A DNA stretch of 64,000 nucleotides from Epiperipatus broadwayi (Eukaryota; Onychophora; Udeonychophora; Euonychophora; Peripatidae): the NCBI GenBank assembly GCA_028023455.1, contig JAQFVV010006353.1, positions 310,001 through 374,000 of the forward strand, given 5' to 3'. The notes under the pieces were generated by a model, which searched no databases, was not told where the DNA came from, and saw nothing but the letters and a program-made list of their open reading frames with translations. Position numbers and translations under genes: made by a program. Of this stretch, positions 1-11,954 are shown in pieces (the first letter of the stretch is position 1; every line of letters begins with the position of its first letter).

Positions 1-370
1 CCAAAGTATGAAGATACTGAACTGGATTCAGAACTGTATGACCTGACTATACAAGTAAATTAGCTGGGATTGAAAGCATTATGTTTTCAGTTTGGGTTGG
101 TAGCTTTATAGTTAATCAAATATCTTGAGGGGTGCATTAGATCCAAAGATCCAGGTGCACTGCTCCCAGATCCAAATTTCATTGACAAAAGCCATAAATT
201 AAAAATCAGTCTGAGAATATTAAATGGGAAGTATTGGATGGTGATTATAATGCACAACTTTCTTGCATCTATTGATTGTTAAAGCTTGACTAAGCAACCC
301 TATTGAGTAGAAAAAAATGTACTGTTTTAACAACTTATGAAATCATATGAAAAGGTGATCATGTGATGTT
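1..370 (-). mobile_element. F1 foldback element, one arm, cut by the window start
   Basis: This is the right-hand arm of the F1 family. It carries the family words GGTGCATTAGATCC, GATCCAGGTGCACTGCTC and, at its outer end, GTGATCATGTGATGTTT, the inverted form of the F1 terminus AACATCACATGATCA. The inner part is diverged from better copies at 17957-18453 and 51014-51612. The other arm, if present, is before the window. Confidence 0.6.
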
Positions 371-2002
371 TTAGTAGATTCGATAATAACAATAGACTTC
401 AATTAATATAAAATACCTTTATTTTAAAAGATATAATTTTTTAACTGTACACTCTTTATATTCTAATGAAATACTCCAAAAACTTGAACTGAGGAAAAGG
501 TATTTTTAAATCAAAAATGTATATTCTAATTAATAGAACTTTCAGAGACCTCTTGCCAAAATTGTAGTGCAAAATTAATTAACTAACAATGCTGGGAGCA
601 GATTGAACTATATTATTTATAAAATATACATATTGTTGCAACGAGAAGTATAAATGATAAAAGTAAGATGTTCCATGTTTTTGACAAAGGGACACAAGAT
701 GTCTTCTTGCAATAACCCATGTCTCCTTGAACTTTCTCTTACCATCATTTCTCAGTGCTATTAAGTTAGAATATATATATATTTAGTTTAAAAACATCTT
801 TTCATAGTGGCTTGACTCAGCTCAAATTTTTGTAGTATTTAAGAGATAGGAGATAAATTATTGTCATGTTGATAAAATATTTCTCAATAATAAAGGTCAA
901 TACAATCTGATGATAAATAGGTTTAATTGATTATATTTTGATGATTTATCTATTTTCTGATTAAAGTTTAGATAAGTTTGTAAAAAGCTTTTACATTTAT
1001 ATTTTAAAAAAAATGTTATCACATGTTTTTTTTTTTTTACATATTAATTAAAACATCAAAAATGTGGGAATTGATTAATTTCTAATTTAAAGATGTTTTA
1101 ACTTTTGTTATAATTTTGTCATTTCTTTATCAATAATAATATTAATTTTTTAATGATGATGATGATGGAAGAAATGTTAATTACGATGTGAAAACAAAAG
1201 TACAATAAAGTCCGTTGCGGCGAATAATCACATGACCAAAGTTTAATTAGGAAAAAAAGAAAAGTTTTTTTCAAGCATGTTAGAACAATAATTCATACAG
1301 ATTTATTCCAAAAATGATTAGCTGTTGGAAATGAGAATATTAAGACAAGTGGACATAAAAGAAATAGAATTATATGACACTGGCCTGCAACTACAGAAAA
1401 TGATAGAATTTAATATTAGAGAATTTCACTAATTGAGAGAAAATAATTAAAAAATATGAGAAAATTGCCCAATTGGCTACGTATTGAGGGATCTAGAAAT
1501 ATAATAAAGCTATAAACTACTACTCCAATTATACAGTAATTAAAAAAAATGTATATAAACAAAAAAAATTTAAACAAACAAGTGATAAAAATGTTGAAAT
1601 TTACAAACTTATTAAATTTTATGACTCTTAGTACGGTGACAGTCATTATTTTTTTTGTTGATAAAGTTAATATTTTCATATCTCAAGCATGAATTTTTTA
1701 TTCATATTTTCTTTGCGATTTAAATGCAGATGAGTACCATAGTTAAAAAGCGAGTATACTAAATTTTTTGTTTTCTTTTTCCAATGTGGATAGAATCATT
1801 ATAGACTCTTATTGTGGGCAGTCGTGTATATAACATTTCTTTTTTCAATGAGGATGGAATTATTATATGTCCTTAATGCGGGCAGTCATGTATATAACAT
1901 ATATATTTCTTTTTAATATGTTTATTCTGTTTATAATGCATGAAGTAAATGAAAAAGTAATTTTGTTGTGGAAATGATATGCAATATGTTGTATTCCTAT
2001 AA
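371..2002. other. AT-rich sequence, nothing recognised
   Basis: Only short simple tracts (such as a GAT run near 1155 and TATA runs) are seen. Open frames are short and low in complexity. Confidence 0.6.
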
Positions 2003-2560
2003 CAGCAGCATACTTACTTTTCTTTTTCCCCTCTCACCACGTCTATCCCCCTAGTGGAAGTTTTAATAATCAGTAGATGCCATATTGTATTGCTTAGCAA
2101 ATGCTAATCCAGTGATGTCCTGTCTAATATCTCCAGACTAATTTCAAGCTTATGGCTTTCATCAATGAGAAGCGTTGGATCTTGGACCAGTTTGAAGCTT
2201 TAGGATCTGCTGCATCTTTTCTTATCCAAGCCCTTATCCAGTGCTGTCCTATCCAATATCCCCAGACTAATATCAAGCTCATGGCTTTCATCAGTGAGGA
2301 GCTTCGAATCACGGACCAGTGTTTGGATCTTTGGGATCTACTGCACCTTTCCTCTGATAGCCATCATTTACTCTACTCTTTCATTATCAAGCTATCAGCC
2401 CAATTTGAAAATCATTTAAGGGTTTTGGATCTAAACCAATTTGCCTATATAATCATATAGAACTGAAGCCAGTTCAGTTTCTATACATTATGGTGTCCCT
2501 AACTGTTTAATGGCTCAAGGCACCTCTACTCTTTGGCCAGAAATATTTCAAAACTAATAA
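2003..2560 (+). mobile_element. F1-related foldback arm with an internal duplication
   Basis: The stretch repeats a module twice: the ATATC(T/C)CCAGACTAAT, GGCTTTCATCA and GGAT motifs occur near 2130-2230 and again near 2255-2345. The open frame across it at 2152-2460 is a by-product of this repetition and shows no protein similarity. It abuts the next F1-like element at 2563. Confidence 0.55.
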
Positions 2561-2562
2561 AA

Positions 2563-3255
2563 TATCACATGACTTCAATTTACTCAATGTTATTTCAGCA
2601 GCATACTTTTTCCCCCCTCTCATCACATCTATGCCGTTTCCTGTAAGCTTTAGTAATTGACAGATCGTCATCTAATGCTGTGCTGTTCAGTATTTCCAGT
2701 CTAATTTCAGCTTATATGGCTTTTATTAGTGAGAAGTTGTGGATCTTGGAACCAGAATTTGGATCGAAAGCACCTTTCCTCTGCAGCCATCATTTATCTT
2801 TTCACTATCAGTCTAAAAACTGTTCCTGACCACAGAATAGAGGTGCCTTTAGTTGTCCAAAAACTAGAGACACCTAGTGTATAGAAACTGAATTGGTTTC
2901 AATTGTATATGACTATAGAGGTAAATTGGCTTGTATTGAAAACGTTAAAATTTTTTCAAATGGGGCTGACAGCTTGATAGCAAAACAGATAGGTGAATAA
3001 TGGCTGACAGAGGAAAAGTGCATTAGATCCTAAAGATTTAAACATTGGCCCAAGATCCAAAATCGCCTCACAGATGAACGACATATGTTGGAACTTGTTT
3101 TGGGTGTTTGGATAGGCCAAACTGTTAGGGATTTATTAAATATTGTCATCTGGCATCTATTAATTACTAAAGCTAACAGTAATAGCATCGTTGTTGCTGA
3201 TATAACATTGAGTAAATTGAAGTCACATGATAATCATGTGACATTTTATTGATTC
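2563..3255. mobile_element. F1-like foldback element with long terminal inverted repeats
   Basis: The left end reads TCACATGACTTCAATTTACT and continues CAATGTTAT; the right end near 3200-3225 is the inverted copy (ATAACATTGAGTAAATTGAA). Internal arms are also complementary (for example CAGCCATCATTTATC against the GAATAATGGCTG side). It shares words with F1 but has its own outer repeat, so it is a subfamily or an older relative. No coding capacity is seen. Confidence 0.6.
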
Positions 3256-3770
3256 ATATAATCCAGATCAAATTATATTGAATAATGAGTATTCAATTAT
3301 TTTCAGCTTATTTGATATTGAAGTGTTTTAGATAGTGTTGAGGTTAATAATTCTTTGTTATCAAATGTAAAGTGATTATAATATCTAATCATTGAACTTT
3401 GATGTATTTACATGTTTTTTTTAGCTTATCAAAAACATATTTGTAATTATATTTACTTTTCAAATGTTTAACAATAATTCTTTACTTAAAGTAGGATTTT
3501 TAGGTTTTCTTTATAGAGAAACATTTTATTATGTATGCTATGGCTATTTTACCATTAAAGTATATATTTAGTTATTAGATTATGGAAAAAACAATATCAG
3601 CGGGGTTGACATAATTAGTTAAATTTTATGAACTGTTAAGCACTTGTGTTGTTGCAATTTCCTCATTTAACGTATCAACTGGAGATTGTAGAATTAGTGT
3701 CATGTAGTAGAACATAATGGAAAGCTTACTGTTAGGCCAGGGGCTAATCATGAGTCTAACTAAGAGAGAA

Positions 3771-3830
3771 CCCGACAGTGTAGGATTAACTTAATAGTAT
3801 CCTGACAGTGTAGGATTAACTTAATAGTAC
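3771..3830 (+). repeat. 30-bp tandem duplication
   Basis: CCTGACAGTGTAGGATTAAC followed by TTAATAGTA occurs twice in a row with a period of 30 bases (starts 3771 and 3801), with one mismatch in the shared part. It sits directly outside an F1 arm. Confidence 0.85.
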
Positions 3831-3870
3831 ATATCTTCAGTATTTCTTTATGGGAAAGTTGTAAGATAAA

Positions 3871-4022
3871 ATAGGCAAAACTCACTATATATATTGTCAC
3901 ACAGAGCAAGCTAGAGTAATCAATGGATGCCAGAAAGCATGTGCATAAAATCCCCATCTAGTGCCTATTCATCCAATATCCCCAGACTAGTTTCTGGCTT
4001 ATGGCCTTCGTCAGTGAGGAGA
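3871..4022 (+). mobile_element. F1 foldback element, left arm only
   Basis: It begins AGGCAAAACTC, continues AGAGTAATCAATGGATGCC and CATAAAATCCCCATCTAGTG, and ends in GTCAGTGAGGAG. These words match the left arms at 17957 and 31011. The second arm and the inner half are missing. Confidence 0.75.
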
Positions 4023-4174
4023 ACACACATAAATTACAACTAATGAAAAAAAAAGATGATAATTCCTGGAGTCAATTTTTTGAAGATCCAAAAGCCACAT
4101 AGAGAGTATCATTGAAGGTGCCAACTATTCTAATTTTGTTAAACATTTGAGCCTGCGATATACCTTAGATCCAT

Positions 4175-4264
4175 TTCTAAGGTAGTATGTAACTTGCTTA
4201 TCTTGAATATTTCTTATACGTATAAGAAATTGTCAGTATAAGCAAGTTAAATACTGCCTTAGAA
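4175..4264. repeat. 90-bp near-perfect palindrome without a loop
   Basis: Two 45-base arms (4175-4219 and 4220-4264) meet at TTCTTATAC/GTATAAGAA and run out to TTCTAAGG...CCTTAGAA, with only a few mismatches (for example GTAGTATGTAACTTGC against GCAAGTTAAATACTGC). A transcript of either strand would form a long hairpin. No terminal target duplication was recognised. Confidence 0.85.
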
Positions 4265-4329
4265 TTACATATTGCTTGGAAAATAGATTATACTTTAGTA
4301 TAAGTTCATCCCATTCCTTTCCTATTAAT

Positions 4330-4745
4330 ATATATGGATATGTAATGGTCCGATAATATGAGGGGTTAGGTTGATAGAGTGTCTACATGGGTATGACCTA
4401 CAATATTAAATCCAATAAAGGTTTTGAACATTCCATCATTGGTCTTTCAATGAAATGGATGGTTGAATAGTTGCAAGGGTGAGAAGATTGAGGCCTGTCC
4501 ATTAAGGTTTGTTGAATTGCTTTCTTAATATAAACAGGGCACTGATTGCATATATGTGAGGGAGATTATGATCTGGTCCAAATGATTGTGCTAGTTCTGT
4601 TTGAAATAGGTATATTGGAGATCACATCGTTTTTGCATGTGTGTTGTCATGCATATCCATTGCTTGAGATGGAGTGGAGAATGAATAGAATGAAAAATCC
4701 TGAGTTCAAATCCCTCTACTTATTTTTATTTTTTTGGAATATATA
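4330..4745 (+). mobile_element. F2 element, single arm with tRNA-like 3' end
   Basis: The unit runs through TTCCATCATTGGTCTTTCAATG, CTGTCCATTAAGG, GCTTTCTTAATATAAAC and a diverged core near 4570, and ends GAGTTCAAATCCC at about 4703-4715, which resembles a Pol III B box. The same order of blocks is found at 11955-12305 and in the foldback copies. Confidence 0.65.
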
Positions 4746-5054
4746 AGTAGTGTCTATTTAGACATATTTAAATAAGTTGTAGAAAAAAGTTATCTGTTAA
4801 TAAAAGATGATCTTTTGATTCCTCTTTTGAGACCTTAAAGGAATGCAGTAAAGCAAAGTCCTAATAGCCACCCTGCATGTATTATTACCATATGGTAAAT
4901 GAAGGTGGACAAGCTTCTAACTAACAAGATTAAATCAGTACGGCAAGTTTATATCTGAGCTTAAACTAATAAACACCATGACCTATCTTCATGGATTGTT
5001 ATTTTTTAATTGAGATGTCATTTGCATTATTAGAACCCATAATGGATATGTTAA

Positions 5055-5131
5055 TATATGTGTGAATGGTCGTAGTATCGATCATAACAGACAGTATGAA
5101 TGGTCATTATAGTATCGATCATAACAGACAG
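5055..5131 (+). repeat. Short tandem duplication, about 35 bp
   Basis: GAATGGTC, a short variable stretch and TAGTATCGATCATAACAGAC followed by AG appear twice side by side. The copies differ by a three-base insertion and a few substitutions. Confidence 0.8.
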
Positions 5132-5685
5132 AAATAAATATTGGCTGTCATTTTGGAGGATGTAATGTCATCATCCAAAGAAAACAATTGGCCAGAAGCA
5201 GAAGTGTTAAGAATATCAGGATTATTTTTCCTGGATTGCCTTTCAGTGATGGTCCTTTCATTTAGCCACTTACAATTGTTGATCACATTCAGACTAAAAA
5301 AAAATTGCATGAATTGAAAGAACTGTCTAATATGAAATGAGGCATTGTTGACCGTTGTGAAGTTAGAAGGTAAGGTGAAGAGACGATTTAAAAAAAGGAC
5401 TACTTTAATATAAGAAAATTCTCTGTAAAAGGGCTATTACATTGAATAATTTATTAAATAATACAAAAATATTTTTTGATAAGGAAGAACTATTATTGGA
5501 ATGTAAGAAGTTATATATATATATAAGTAGTTTGAGCTTAAATAAAAGAATAAAAATACATAAAATTGAAATAAATGTCTTAGTTCTGCTTTATAAATAA
5601 ACAACACAATAACTCTGTCAAATAATGTAAATTATTGTATATGTATAAAATGTGACAACCAGAGCAAAAAAATATTTAAAAAATA

Positions 5686-6125
5686 TTAAACACTAATATT
5701 ATTATGCCAAGCGCTTTCGTTACCATTACCATGTACCAGACTCATGGCAATATATTGTAACAGAATGGCTAATCTTCCAGTACTGCTCAATGGAATACTA
5801 GTGTTACGTTGATTGATAACATTATTTGACTTAGCAATAAACCAAGCTTCTTTCAATTTCCTCTTCCTATCATCCGATTTATTACAAACTACTGATATTT
5901 TGAGGATAAAACTCATGCCGGCAAATATTTTCATGATTTGAAAAAAAACAACTTGTGAATCAATTTTAGATTTTTTATATTGATGAACATGTTGTTGCAA
6001 TCACGTTAATACATTAGCCTTCATTTCAACATAATAAATAGCGTTACAGCCATCTTTGCAGGCAATTGAATAAACCATTTCATACTTATTCATTTCTTCC
6101 ACATTATCCTTTGAATTGGTTATAA
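5686..6125 (-). pseudogene. Penelope-like retroelement C-terminus (GIY-YIG region), minus copy
   Basis: Reading leftward from about 6120, the translation has VYSIACKDGCNAIYYVE, the pattern of the GIY-YIG endonuclease at the C-terminus of Penelope-like elements, although the second tyrosine-containing half has drifted. After a stop near 6003 it continues QQHVHQYKKSKID, then DRKRKLKEAWFIAKS and NNVINQRNTSIPLSS, the usual end of these proteins. The reverse transcriptase part is absent. The copy is dead: it is truncated at its 5' side and has an in-frame stop. It stands head-to-head with a second copy at 6126-6453, so the two form a long inverted repeat with a 100-base spacer that belongs to this copy. 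Confidence 0.75.
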
Positions 6126-6453
6126 ATGAAGGCTAACGTATTAACGCGATCACAACATGTTTATCAATATAAAAAAATCTAAAATTGATTCAGAAGTTAA
6201 TTCTGTTTTTTCATATCATGAAAATATTTGTGGGCATGAGCTTTGTCCTAAAATATCGGTACTGTTTGTAATGAATCAAACCAATAGAAAGAGAAAGTTG
6301 AAAGAGGCTTGGTTTATTGCTAAGTCAAATTACATTATCATTCAGCATAACACTAGTATTCCACTGAGCATGCACTAGAAGATTAACCATTCAGTTCTAA
6401 TATGTCACCATAAGTCTGGTACACAGTACCGAAAATGCTTGGCAAAATAATAT
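6126..6453 (+). pseudogene. Penelope-like retroelement C-terminus, plus copy
   Basis: The frame starts MKANVLTRSQHVYQYKK without the stop of the opposite copy, then drifts, then gives RKRKLKEAWFIAKS and HNTSIPLS before a stop near 6376. Nucleotide similarity to the inverted copy continues to about 6453 (ATGCTTGGCAAAATAATATT). It begins inside the GIY-YIG region, so it lacks the N-terminal half of that domain and all of the reverse transcriptase. No function is expected. Confidence 0.75.
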
Positions 6454-6599
6454 TAGTTCTGTTTTATATATATATCCATAAAAAGAGATATTCGCCACAC
6501 TATTAGTTTTGATGCGGTTAATGAAATAAAAAAAAAAAATTAAACAATCATTATTAAAAATTTATGATTCTGAAGCAATTAGCTTGTTTAAGAGTTCTT

Positions 6600-6755
6600 G
6601 TAATATTAAGAGGGAGTGGTATGTAATTGGGAATTGTGGGTAAACCTAGAATTTTAGAAAGCATGATATGAAAAGGAGAGTTATAGATAGGAAAAATTGG
6701 ATTAGACTTAGGAAGATCTTCATTCTACAGTTGATTGATAAGGGATAATGATAAA
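6600..6755 (+). mobile_element. Diverged 3' end of an RTE-like LINE
   Basis: GAAAAATTGGATTAGACTTA, GGAAGATCTTCATTCTACAG and TTGATTGATAAGGGATAATG align with the 3' end of the copy at 63795-64000 (GATGGATTGAACTTGGAGAG, ACCTTCATCCTGCAGTGG, ATTGATAATGG). Only the tail is left. Confidence 0.6.
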
Positions 6756-7619
6756 TGGTAGTTTTAGTAAGTGTTTTAGGCCATGTTTGATATTAGGGAG
6801 TCACTGTACTACTGCTGACACAACTAACAAAATCAATTGTCCGTATTTTATCCGTGTCACCTATAAACTGGTTAGATATTTTGTCCAACCCACAAAAATA
6901 TACATACATGCATGTGTCATACATATATACATCAGGAAACGAGTCACTGTTATGTAGAACATAGAAAAAGCTTGTTATACTAGTATTTGATTAAATTTTA
7001 TAGTAAATAGTTTACTTAGTTGGATTAATAAAACCTCATTTTAATCATCCAGTTATCTGTATGATTATGATTTTTAGAATTTGCTGTGATTTTTATTAAT
7101 AATCTTTAGTGAAAGGTACTATTTTATTTCAGCTTAGTAATTGTTAATTATTTTACATTTTTGTCATTGTGTATTATCACGTCTGTTCCAATATTGTTTA
7201 ATTACACAATCACGTTCTTTCCATGTAGTTTGCTCCACAAGATCCTGCGAATCTTTGGGTTAATTTATTGTTGGATTTACAATATGCTTGAATAATAAAT
7301 CGCTTTTTCGTAGGCTTTCTTACTGTGAAGTGTCAAATTTTTCTAGTATGAACTTGTTTTTCTATGTACATGTGTGACTTGATTTTATCTACTAAAAATT
7401 ATCTTAAACAAATTTTAAAAAGAAAATAATTACCCCTTTTGTTATATAAAAAAGTAGTAAAATTTTTTATTCTGTTATCAGATCAGATAATAATTTATCT
7501 ATTTTAAATCGTTTTTTAAAATTAGTCAGATATTTTGTATGTATTTGTTTAAAACATTTTTTTGCCCATTTGTTGGCTGTTTTAGTTAAATATATATAAA
7601 TGTGTTATAGCAAGGCTTG

Positions 7620-8030
7620 TAAATGTCATGATTATATTCTATTTCCATTATTTAATATTAATTGTTAAATGTCTTTAGAAAAAATCCGACTATTTAAACT
7701 TTTAAAATATATTCAATTGTTAGTAATAGCACACGGATTAGTATATAACTTTTTGAGTGGTAATATTCTCTTTTTCAAATGATGCTAACCTGCCTAGTGA
7801 CAGTACTATCTTGAGAATTGAATCTGGGTCCTTAATGCATGAATATTTAAATGTTCTAACCAACTAGGCTATTTCTGTTAAAGACAATTGTCGATAGAAA
7901 TTTCATATACTTATTTATGATTATTCTGTTTTCTCTATTTTTTCCATAAGGATAAGTTTAACAAATAGCCTTCAGACATTATGAATTATCACCAGATTGA
8001 TGTATGGGATTATTTGCCATTCTTTGAATT
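7620..8030 (-). repeat. Dispersed repeat D, copy 1, with tRNA-like segment
   Basis: The block aligns in order with 27960-28450: AATTGTTAAATGT, a TTTAAAATATATTCA segment, GAGTGGTAAT, the tRNA-like part, AAATTTCATATA and ATTATGAATTATCA. On the minus strand the tRNA-like part has an A-box-like TAGCCTAGTTGGTTAGAAC and a B-box-like GATTCAATTC, about 40 bases apart. Orientation is set by those boxes. Confidence 0.6.
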
Positions 8031-8340
8031 TTCTTCTTTGTACTTTTTCCTTTTTGTTCAATATTTTATCTAGTTCCCATCCAACCTATGTTCATTGGAA
8101 CATGTGTGGTCTACTGCTTTAGATATATCTTTTTTTTTTCTCATCAGTTGCGTTTTTTTAATTGCATTTCGGAGCAACTGGTTTCCCAGTATACTTTCTT
8201 CTACTTCACATGGTATTTTGTAGATGCAATTTTTGTTTTTGAGCATTTTATGTTTAGATTTTGTATAGGTTATGATTTCTTATAGTGTGTCATAGTTTTG
8301 GAAAGCTGTTCTGATATTATATTCTCATTCCAGATTTTCA

Positions 8341-8527
8341 TTAGTTGGTCTGCTGTCTAGTCTGGGAATATTGGATGAGTAGGCACTAGATGGGGATTTT
8401 ATGCACGAGCCTTCGGCATCCATTGATTACTCTTGCTTGCTGTGTGTGGCAATACGTATAGTGAGTTTTGCCTGTTTTAACAACAGTTATACACAAGCAT
8501 AAGAAGTGGTGGTCGTGTGATGTTTAT
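8341..8527 (-). mobile_element. F1 foldback element, right arm only
   Basis: CTAGTCTGGGAATATTGGAT, GAGTAGGCACTAGATGGGGA, CATTGATTACTC and GAGTTTTGCCTGTTTTAACA follow in family order and the copy ends in GTGTGATGTTTA, the F1 terminus. Confidence 0.75.
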
Positions 8528-9445
8528 TGGCTTATTACTATATCACTAAATCTTTATTGTTTAAGAAAAATTCATTAAAGTTTTAGATTTCCATTTAGAA
8601 AACATTTTATTATGCAAATACAAAGCAATAAATAAATATACATTCTTTCAACTTAAAGAAACATTGTTAAAAAACATGATTGCATACAGGACTCCTGATG
8701 GAAAAATTGCTACCATATCATGAAATTTTATTCAATTTACGAATTTTAATGTTCTTATTTTTGGTTACTTACAGTTGGGGGGGGGGGATGATGTTTAACT
8801 GAAGTATTGTATATTGATAACAGCGTATCTTACAGCTTCATTGTATTAATATAATAATATATAAGAAAAACTGTTACCTGTAAAAAGATAATTATTGATG
8901 ATAAATGCTAAAAACCCAGCTTATAAGATAGTATTTCATAAGATAATGAAGGTGCTGAATACATAATTTAAGATTGGAAATTTTTTGGGAAAAGTGATAT
9001 ATTTATGGTTTCAAAAAGTAATCTGATTCTATTCAGTCTAACCCCTGTATGTTAATGCTTGTCGATATTAAACATTGCATCGCTAATAAAATGGTGTGTA
9101 ACATAAATGCAGTCAATTTTTCAAACAAGTAGCTTTTCTTCTTACTAGACTTTTCTAAGGTTCTATAAAGAACTGTGATAAATAGGTAACTATTTAAGAG
9201 CTTCGTTAAAAGTTTTATATTGCTCCGGAAAACAAATTATAATTTTCAATTGAATGAATTAAAAACTCACAATTCTTTTACTATGTTTCTACTCTTAATA
9301 ATTAACTTCATGTTTTTATTGTCTGTTGTGATTCAAAATTAAAGTGCCGCCCGTACCCCTTTCTTCGTAATCTTTTCTGGTGTTGTGATTTTTAAATTAT
9401 TCAGTGATATTGTACTTATGCAGGAGCGACTGAAAAATCTTTATG

Positions 9446-9597
9446 TTCAAACTAACCAATTCTGCCAATAAGTGAAACGGTGTAGAATGAACTATACTTT
9501 AGTTTGGATCATTTATAAACATCCATCAATCCAAGCTAAAGTATACGTGGGCTCATTCTGTACTTTTTTATTTATTGACGGAACTATATTAGTTTGA
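9446..9597. repeat. 152-bp inverted repeat (small foldback MITE or hairpin locus)
   Basis: Left words TTCAAACTAACCAATTCTG, GTAGAATGA and CTATACTTTAGTTTGGAT pair with right words ATCCAAGCTAAAGTATAC, TCATTCTGTAC and TATTAGTTTGAA. The arms are about 65 bases with a central spacer of about 20. It does not share sequence with F1 or F2. Confidence 0.7.
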
Positions 9598-10770
9598 AAA
9601 TTGCTTGCTAGCGGTTCTCAGTAGCTTTTGCATACATTTCATCTACATTTGAACTGTCAATTAATATTTTGTTGTTATTATGTGGAATATATTTACAATT
9701 GGTAAAATAAAAGACTACTTAGGAATCCCTTAATGCTCATTACTCTAGATGTGCTCATTTAAACAGCTAAAGGATTTTCAGTAAGTAAACAGTTAATTTT
9801 TAATTGAAATTATTCTCATGTAATGAAGTGTAAGAAACCAATCCTGCCAAGAAGATTCTATTATATTAGTACATTCTTATTTTAGCTTCTCATATTTTGA
9901 TGCTATAGGAAGTAAATAAATTTTGTGAGAATTGAATATTATTTTTTAATATTTTATCATATATACCAACTGTAACTATATGTCTTTATTGTAATGCAGT
10001 TTCATTAAGTTTTGATACGCAGCACACTTTGTTTAGAGCTTTGATTAATCTTGACTGAATATCTTTTTTGTGTATAAGTAACTGTGAGCATTCATTAAAT
10101 TCTGTTTAGGAAAGTTTACATAGCATAGTGCTTTAATATAATTGCAGAAGATCTTTGGCAGATGTTGCTCTGATCCTTATCTTTCATATACACATATCCC
10201 TACATTCATAAGATATATATCTGTGATTGAGTTCGTTGAATAGAAACAAAAATATCTTGCAAATTTTTTTTGTTTTTAATTCACAATTATATATTATATG
10301 TAAAATATAAAATATGCAGGTATGCGTCAAAGCGTAAGTATAGAATAAGGGTATATATATAGGCTTTGAACATCAAAAACTTAAACGAATATTATTTAAT
10401 ATAATCTGGGCATACGCAACAACTTTGGAACAAAAGGTGTCATTTGTTGTTGTGTTTACCGTAAATTGTGCCACACTAACAGAAAAGTTTCAGACATGTA
10501 TTTAGTTGAAGTATGCCAAAATAAAATTATTTTTAAAGAAAGTTCATTTAAGTTTTATATAATAACAAAGAAATATTTTCAAAATTTAGCGAAAGCATCA
10601 GACCATGAGCTAGAACTAAATGTACAAAAATTTTAATGAAATTATGCTGGCATAATTGTGAATTATGCCACACAAAAAGTCATAGTACCATGTGCAGATG
10701 CTTGACCATAATTTTCCCATACTTAGTATAAACTTTAAATAATAATATTAATTAGATATTTTTACCCGAG

Positions 10771-10862
10771 ACAAAACTCTCCATACAGTAACGCCACTCA
10801 ATGCAAGCCAGAGTAATCAGTGGATTACTCTGGTTTGCACTAGTGGCGCTACTGTATAGTTT
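10771..10862. mobile_element. Miniature F1 palindrome (outer parts of both arms joined)
   Basis: ACAAAACTCTCCATACAGTA and GCCAGAGTAATC are followed at once by the inverted form (GATTACTCTGG, GGCGCTACTGTATAG). The whole interior of F1 has been lost, leaving two 40-base arms. Confidence 0.8.
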
Positions 10863-10914
10863 ATGGATAATAAAAGAATAAAACCAAAATAGTATTTAAT
10901 TGAGTTACGAATAA

Positions 10915-11640
10915 AGGACAGGCTACAAGATGGGTGTGAAAGGTAATACGTTATGCAGACGATTTAGATAAAGAATTTATGTCAGTATACTTATATAAAA
11001 GGTGGGATGATTGTGTTAGGAGAATTGTTGAGTGTTTTAATGTTAAGGAATGGGATAGAAGAATAGATGCATTAATAAAGAATAGGGAGTTGTAGAGATG
11101 GAGAGCTAGTATGGAGAGTAAAAAGAGTTTAAATATTTATAGAAGTAAACAGAATATTGGGTGCGAGTTAATTTATGATAATAACAAGGAAAGTAGTTTA
11201 CTGTTTAAGACTCAAACAGGATCTTTAGCAACAAGGGAATATACACGTAAATGGAGAAATATGAGTGATTTAGTCTGCAAGCTGTGTAAGGAAGGTATAG
11301 AAAATATTAGGTATCTGTTAATTGATTGTAAATGCCTGAAAGCAGAAAGGATACAAATAATGAAGTTGTGGAAGAATAAATATGAACAAATTGATTATAC
11401 AGAAAGTGGCTTATTGGTTTTTATGCTGGGTTTAGGAAAAGATAAGGGGGTTTTAGATCTAAAGGCCATGGAGTTGACAAAGATTATATTGTGGAAATGG
11501 GATGGAGCAGGATAGAAAAGAATATGGGAAAACTTGGGGTGGGGAATGGAAAGGGGTTCAAAGTGGCTAACAAGTTTCTCTGGGCATAGTTGCTGAGAGA
11601 TTCCTGACTCCGTATAAGGAGAAGTCACAGTGCATGACAT
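10915..11640 (+). pseudogene. 3' end of a non-LTR retrotransposon ORF2
   Basis: A nearly open frame at 11111-11515, preceded after one stop by RWDDCVRRIVECF, encodes SSLLFKTQTGSLATREYTRK, then a zinc-knuckle-like VCKLCKEG with a downstream LLIDC, and ends with a tryptophan-rich LWKWDGAG. Cysteine patterns of this sort with a terminal (H/Y)LL.DC are common at the C-termini of LINE ORF2 proteins. The reverse transcriptase itself is missing (5' truncation), and a related but more decayed copy lies at 23060-23520. The clade cannot be set from this part. After the stop, similarity ceases by about 11640, where an F1-like end begins. Confidence 0.6.
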
Positions 11641-11954
11641 CACATCACCTCGGTGAAAAACAGCTTGTGTAAGCATAAAGAATGGTGATCATGTGATAAT
11701 TGACAGTTTAATTAGATATTTAAAATACATTCCATATAATATAGTAAAGATTTGTTTTTTTATATCTGAACTATTTTTATAATAATAAAATTAAAAATTA
11801 ATTGTAACAGTTTATTAATAATATTTCTGCTTTTATACAATACATTTCTATTAGCTTTTTGATGTCATTTATGTATCAGTACAATAAAATCAAAGGAAAT
11901 ATATTTAAAAAAAATCATTGTTAAGTTCGTTCAGTTTTTTACTTTTAACCTTGG

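Noticed and set aside
2152-2460. 102-codon plus-strand frame
   Set aside because: It lies wholly in an F1-related foldback arm with an internal duplication; the frame reflects the repeat, not a gene.
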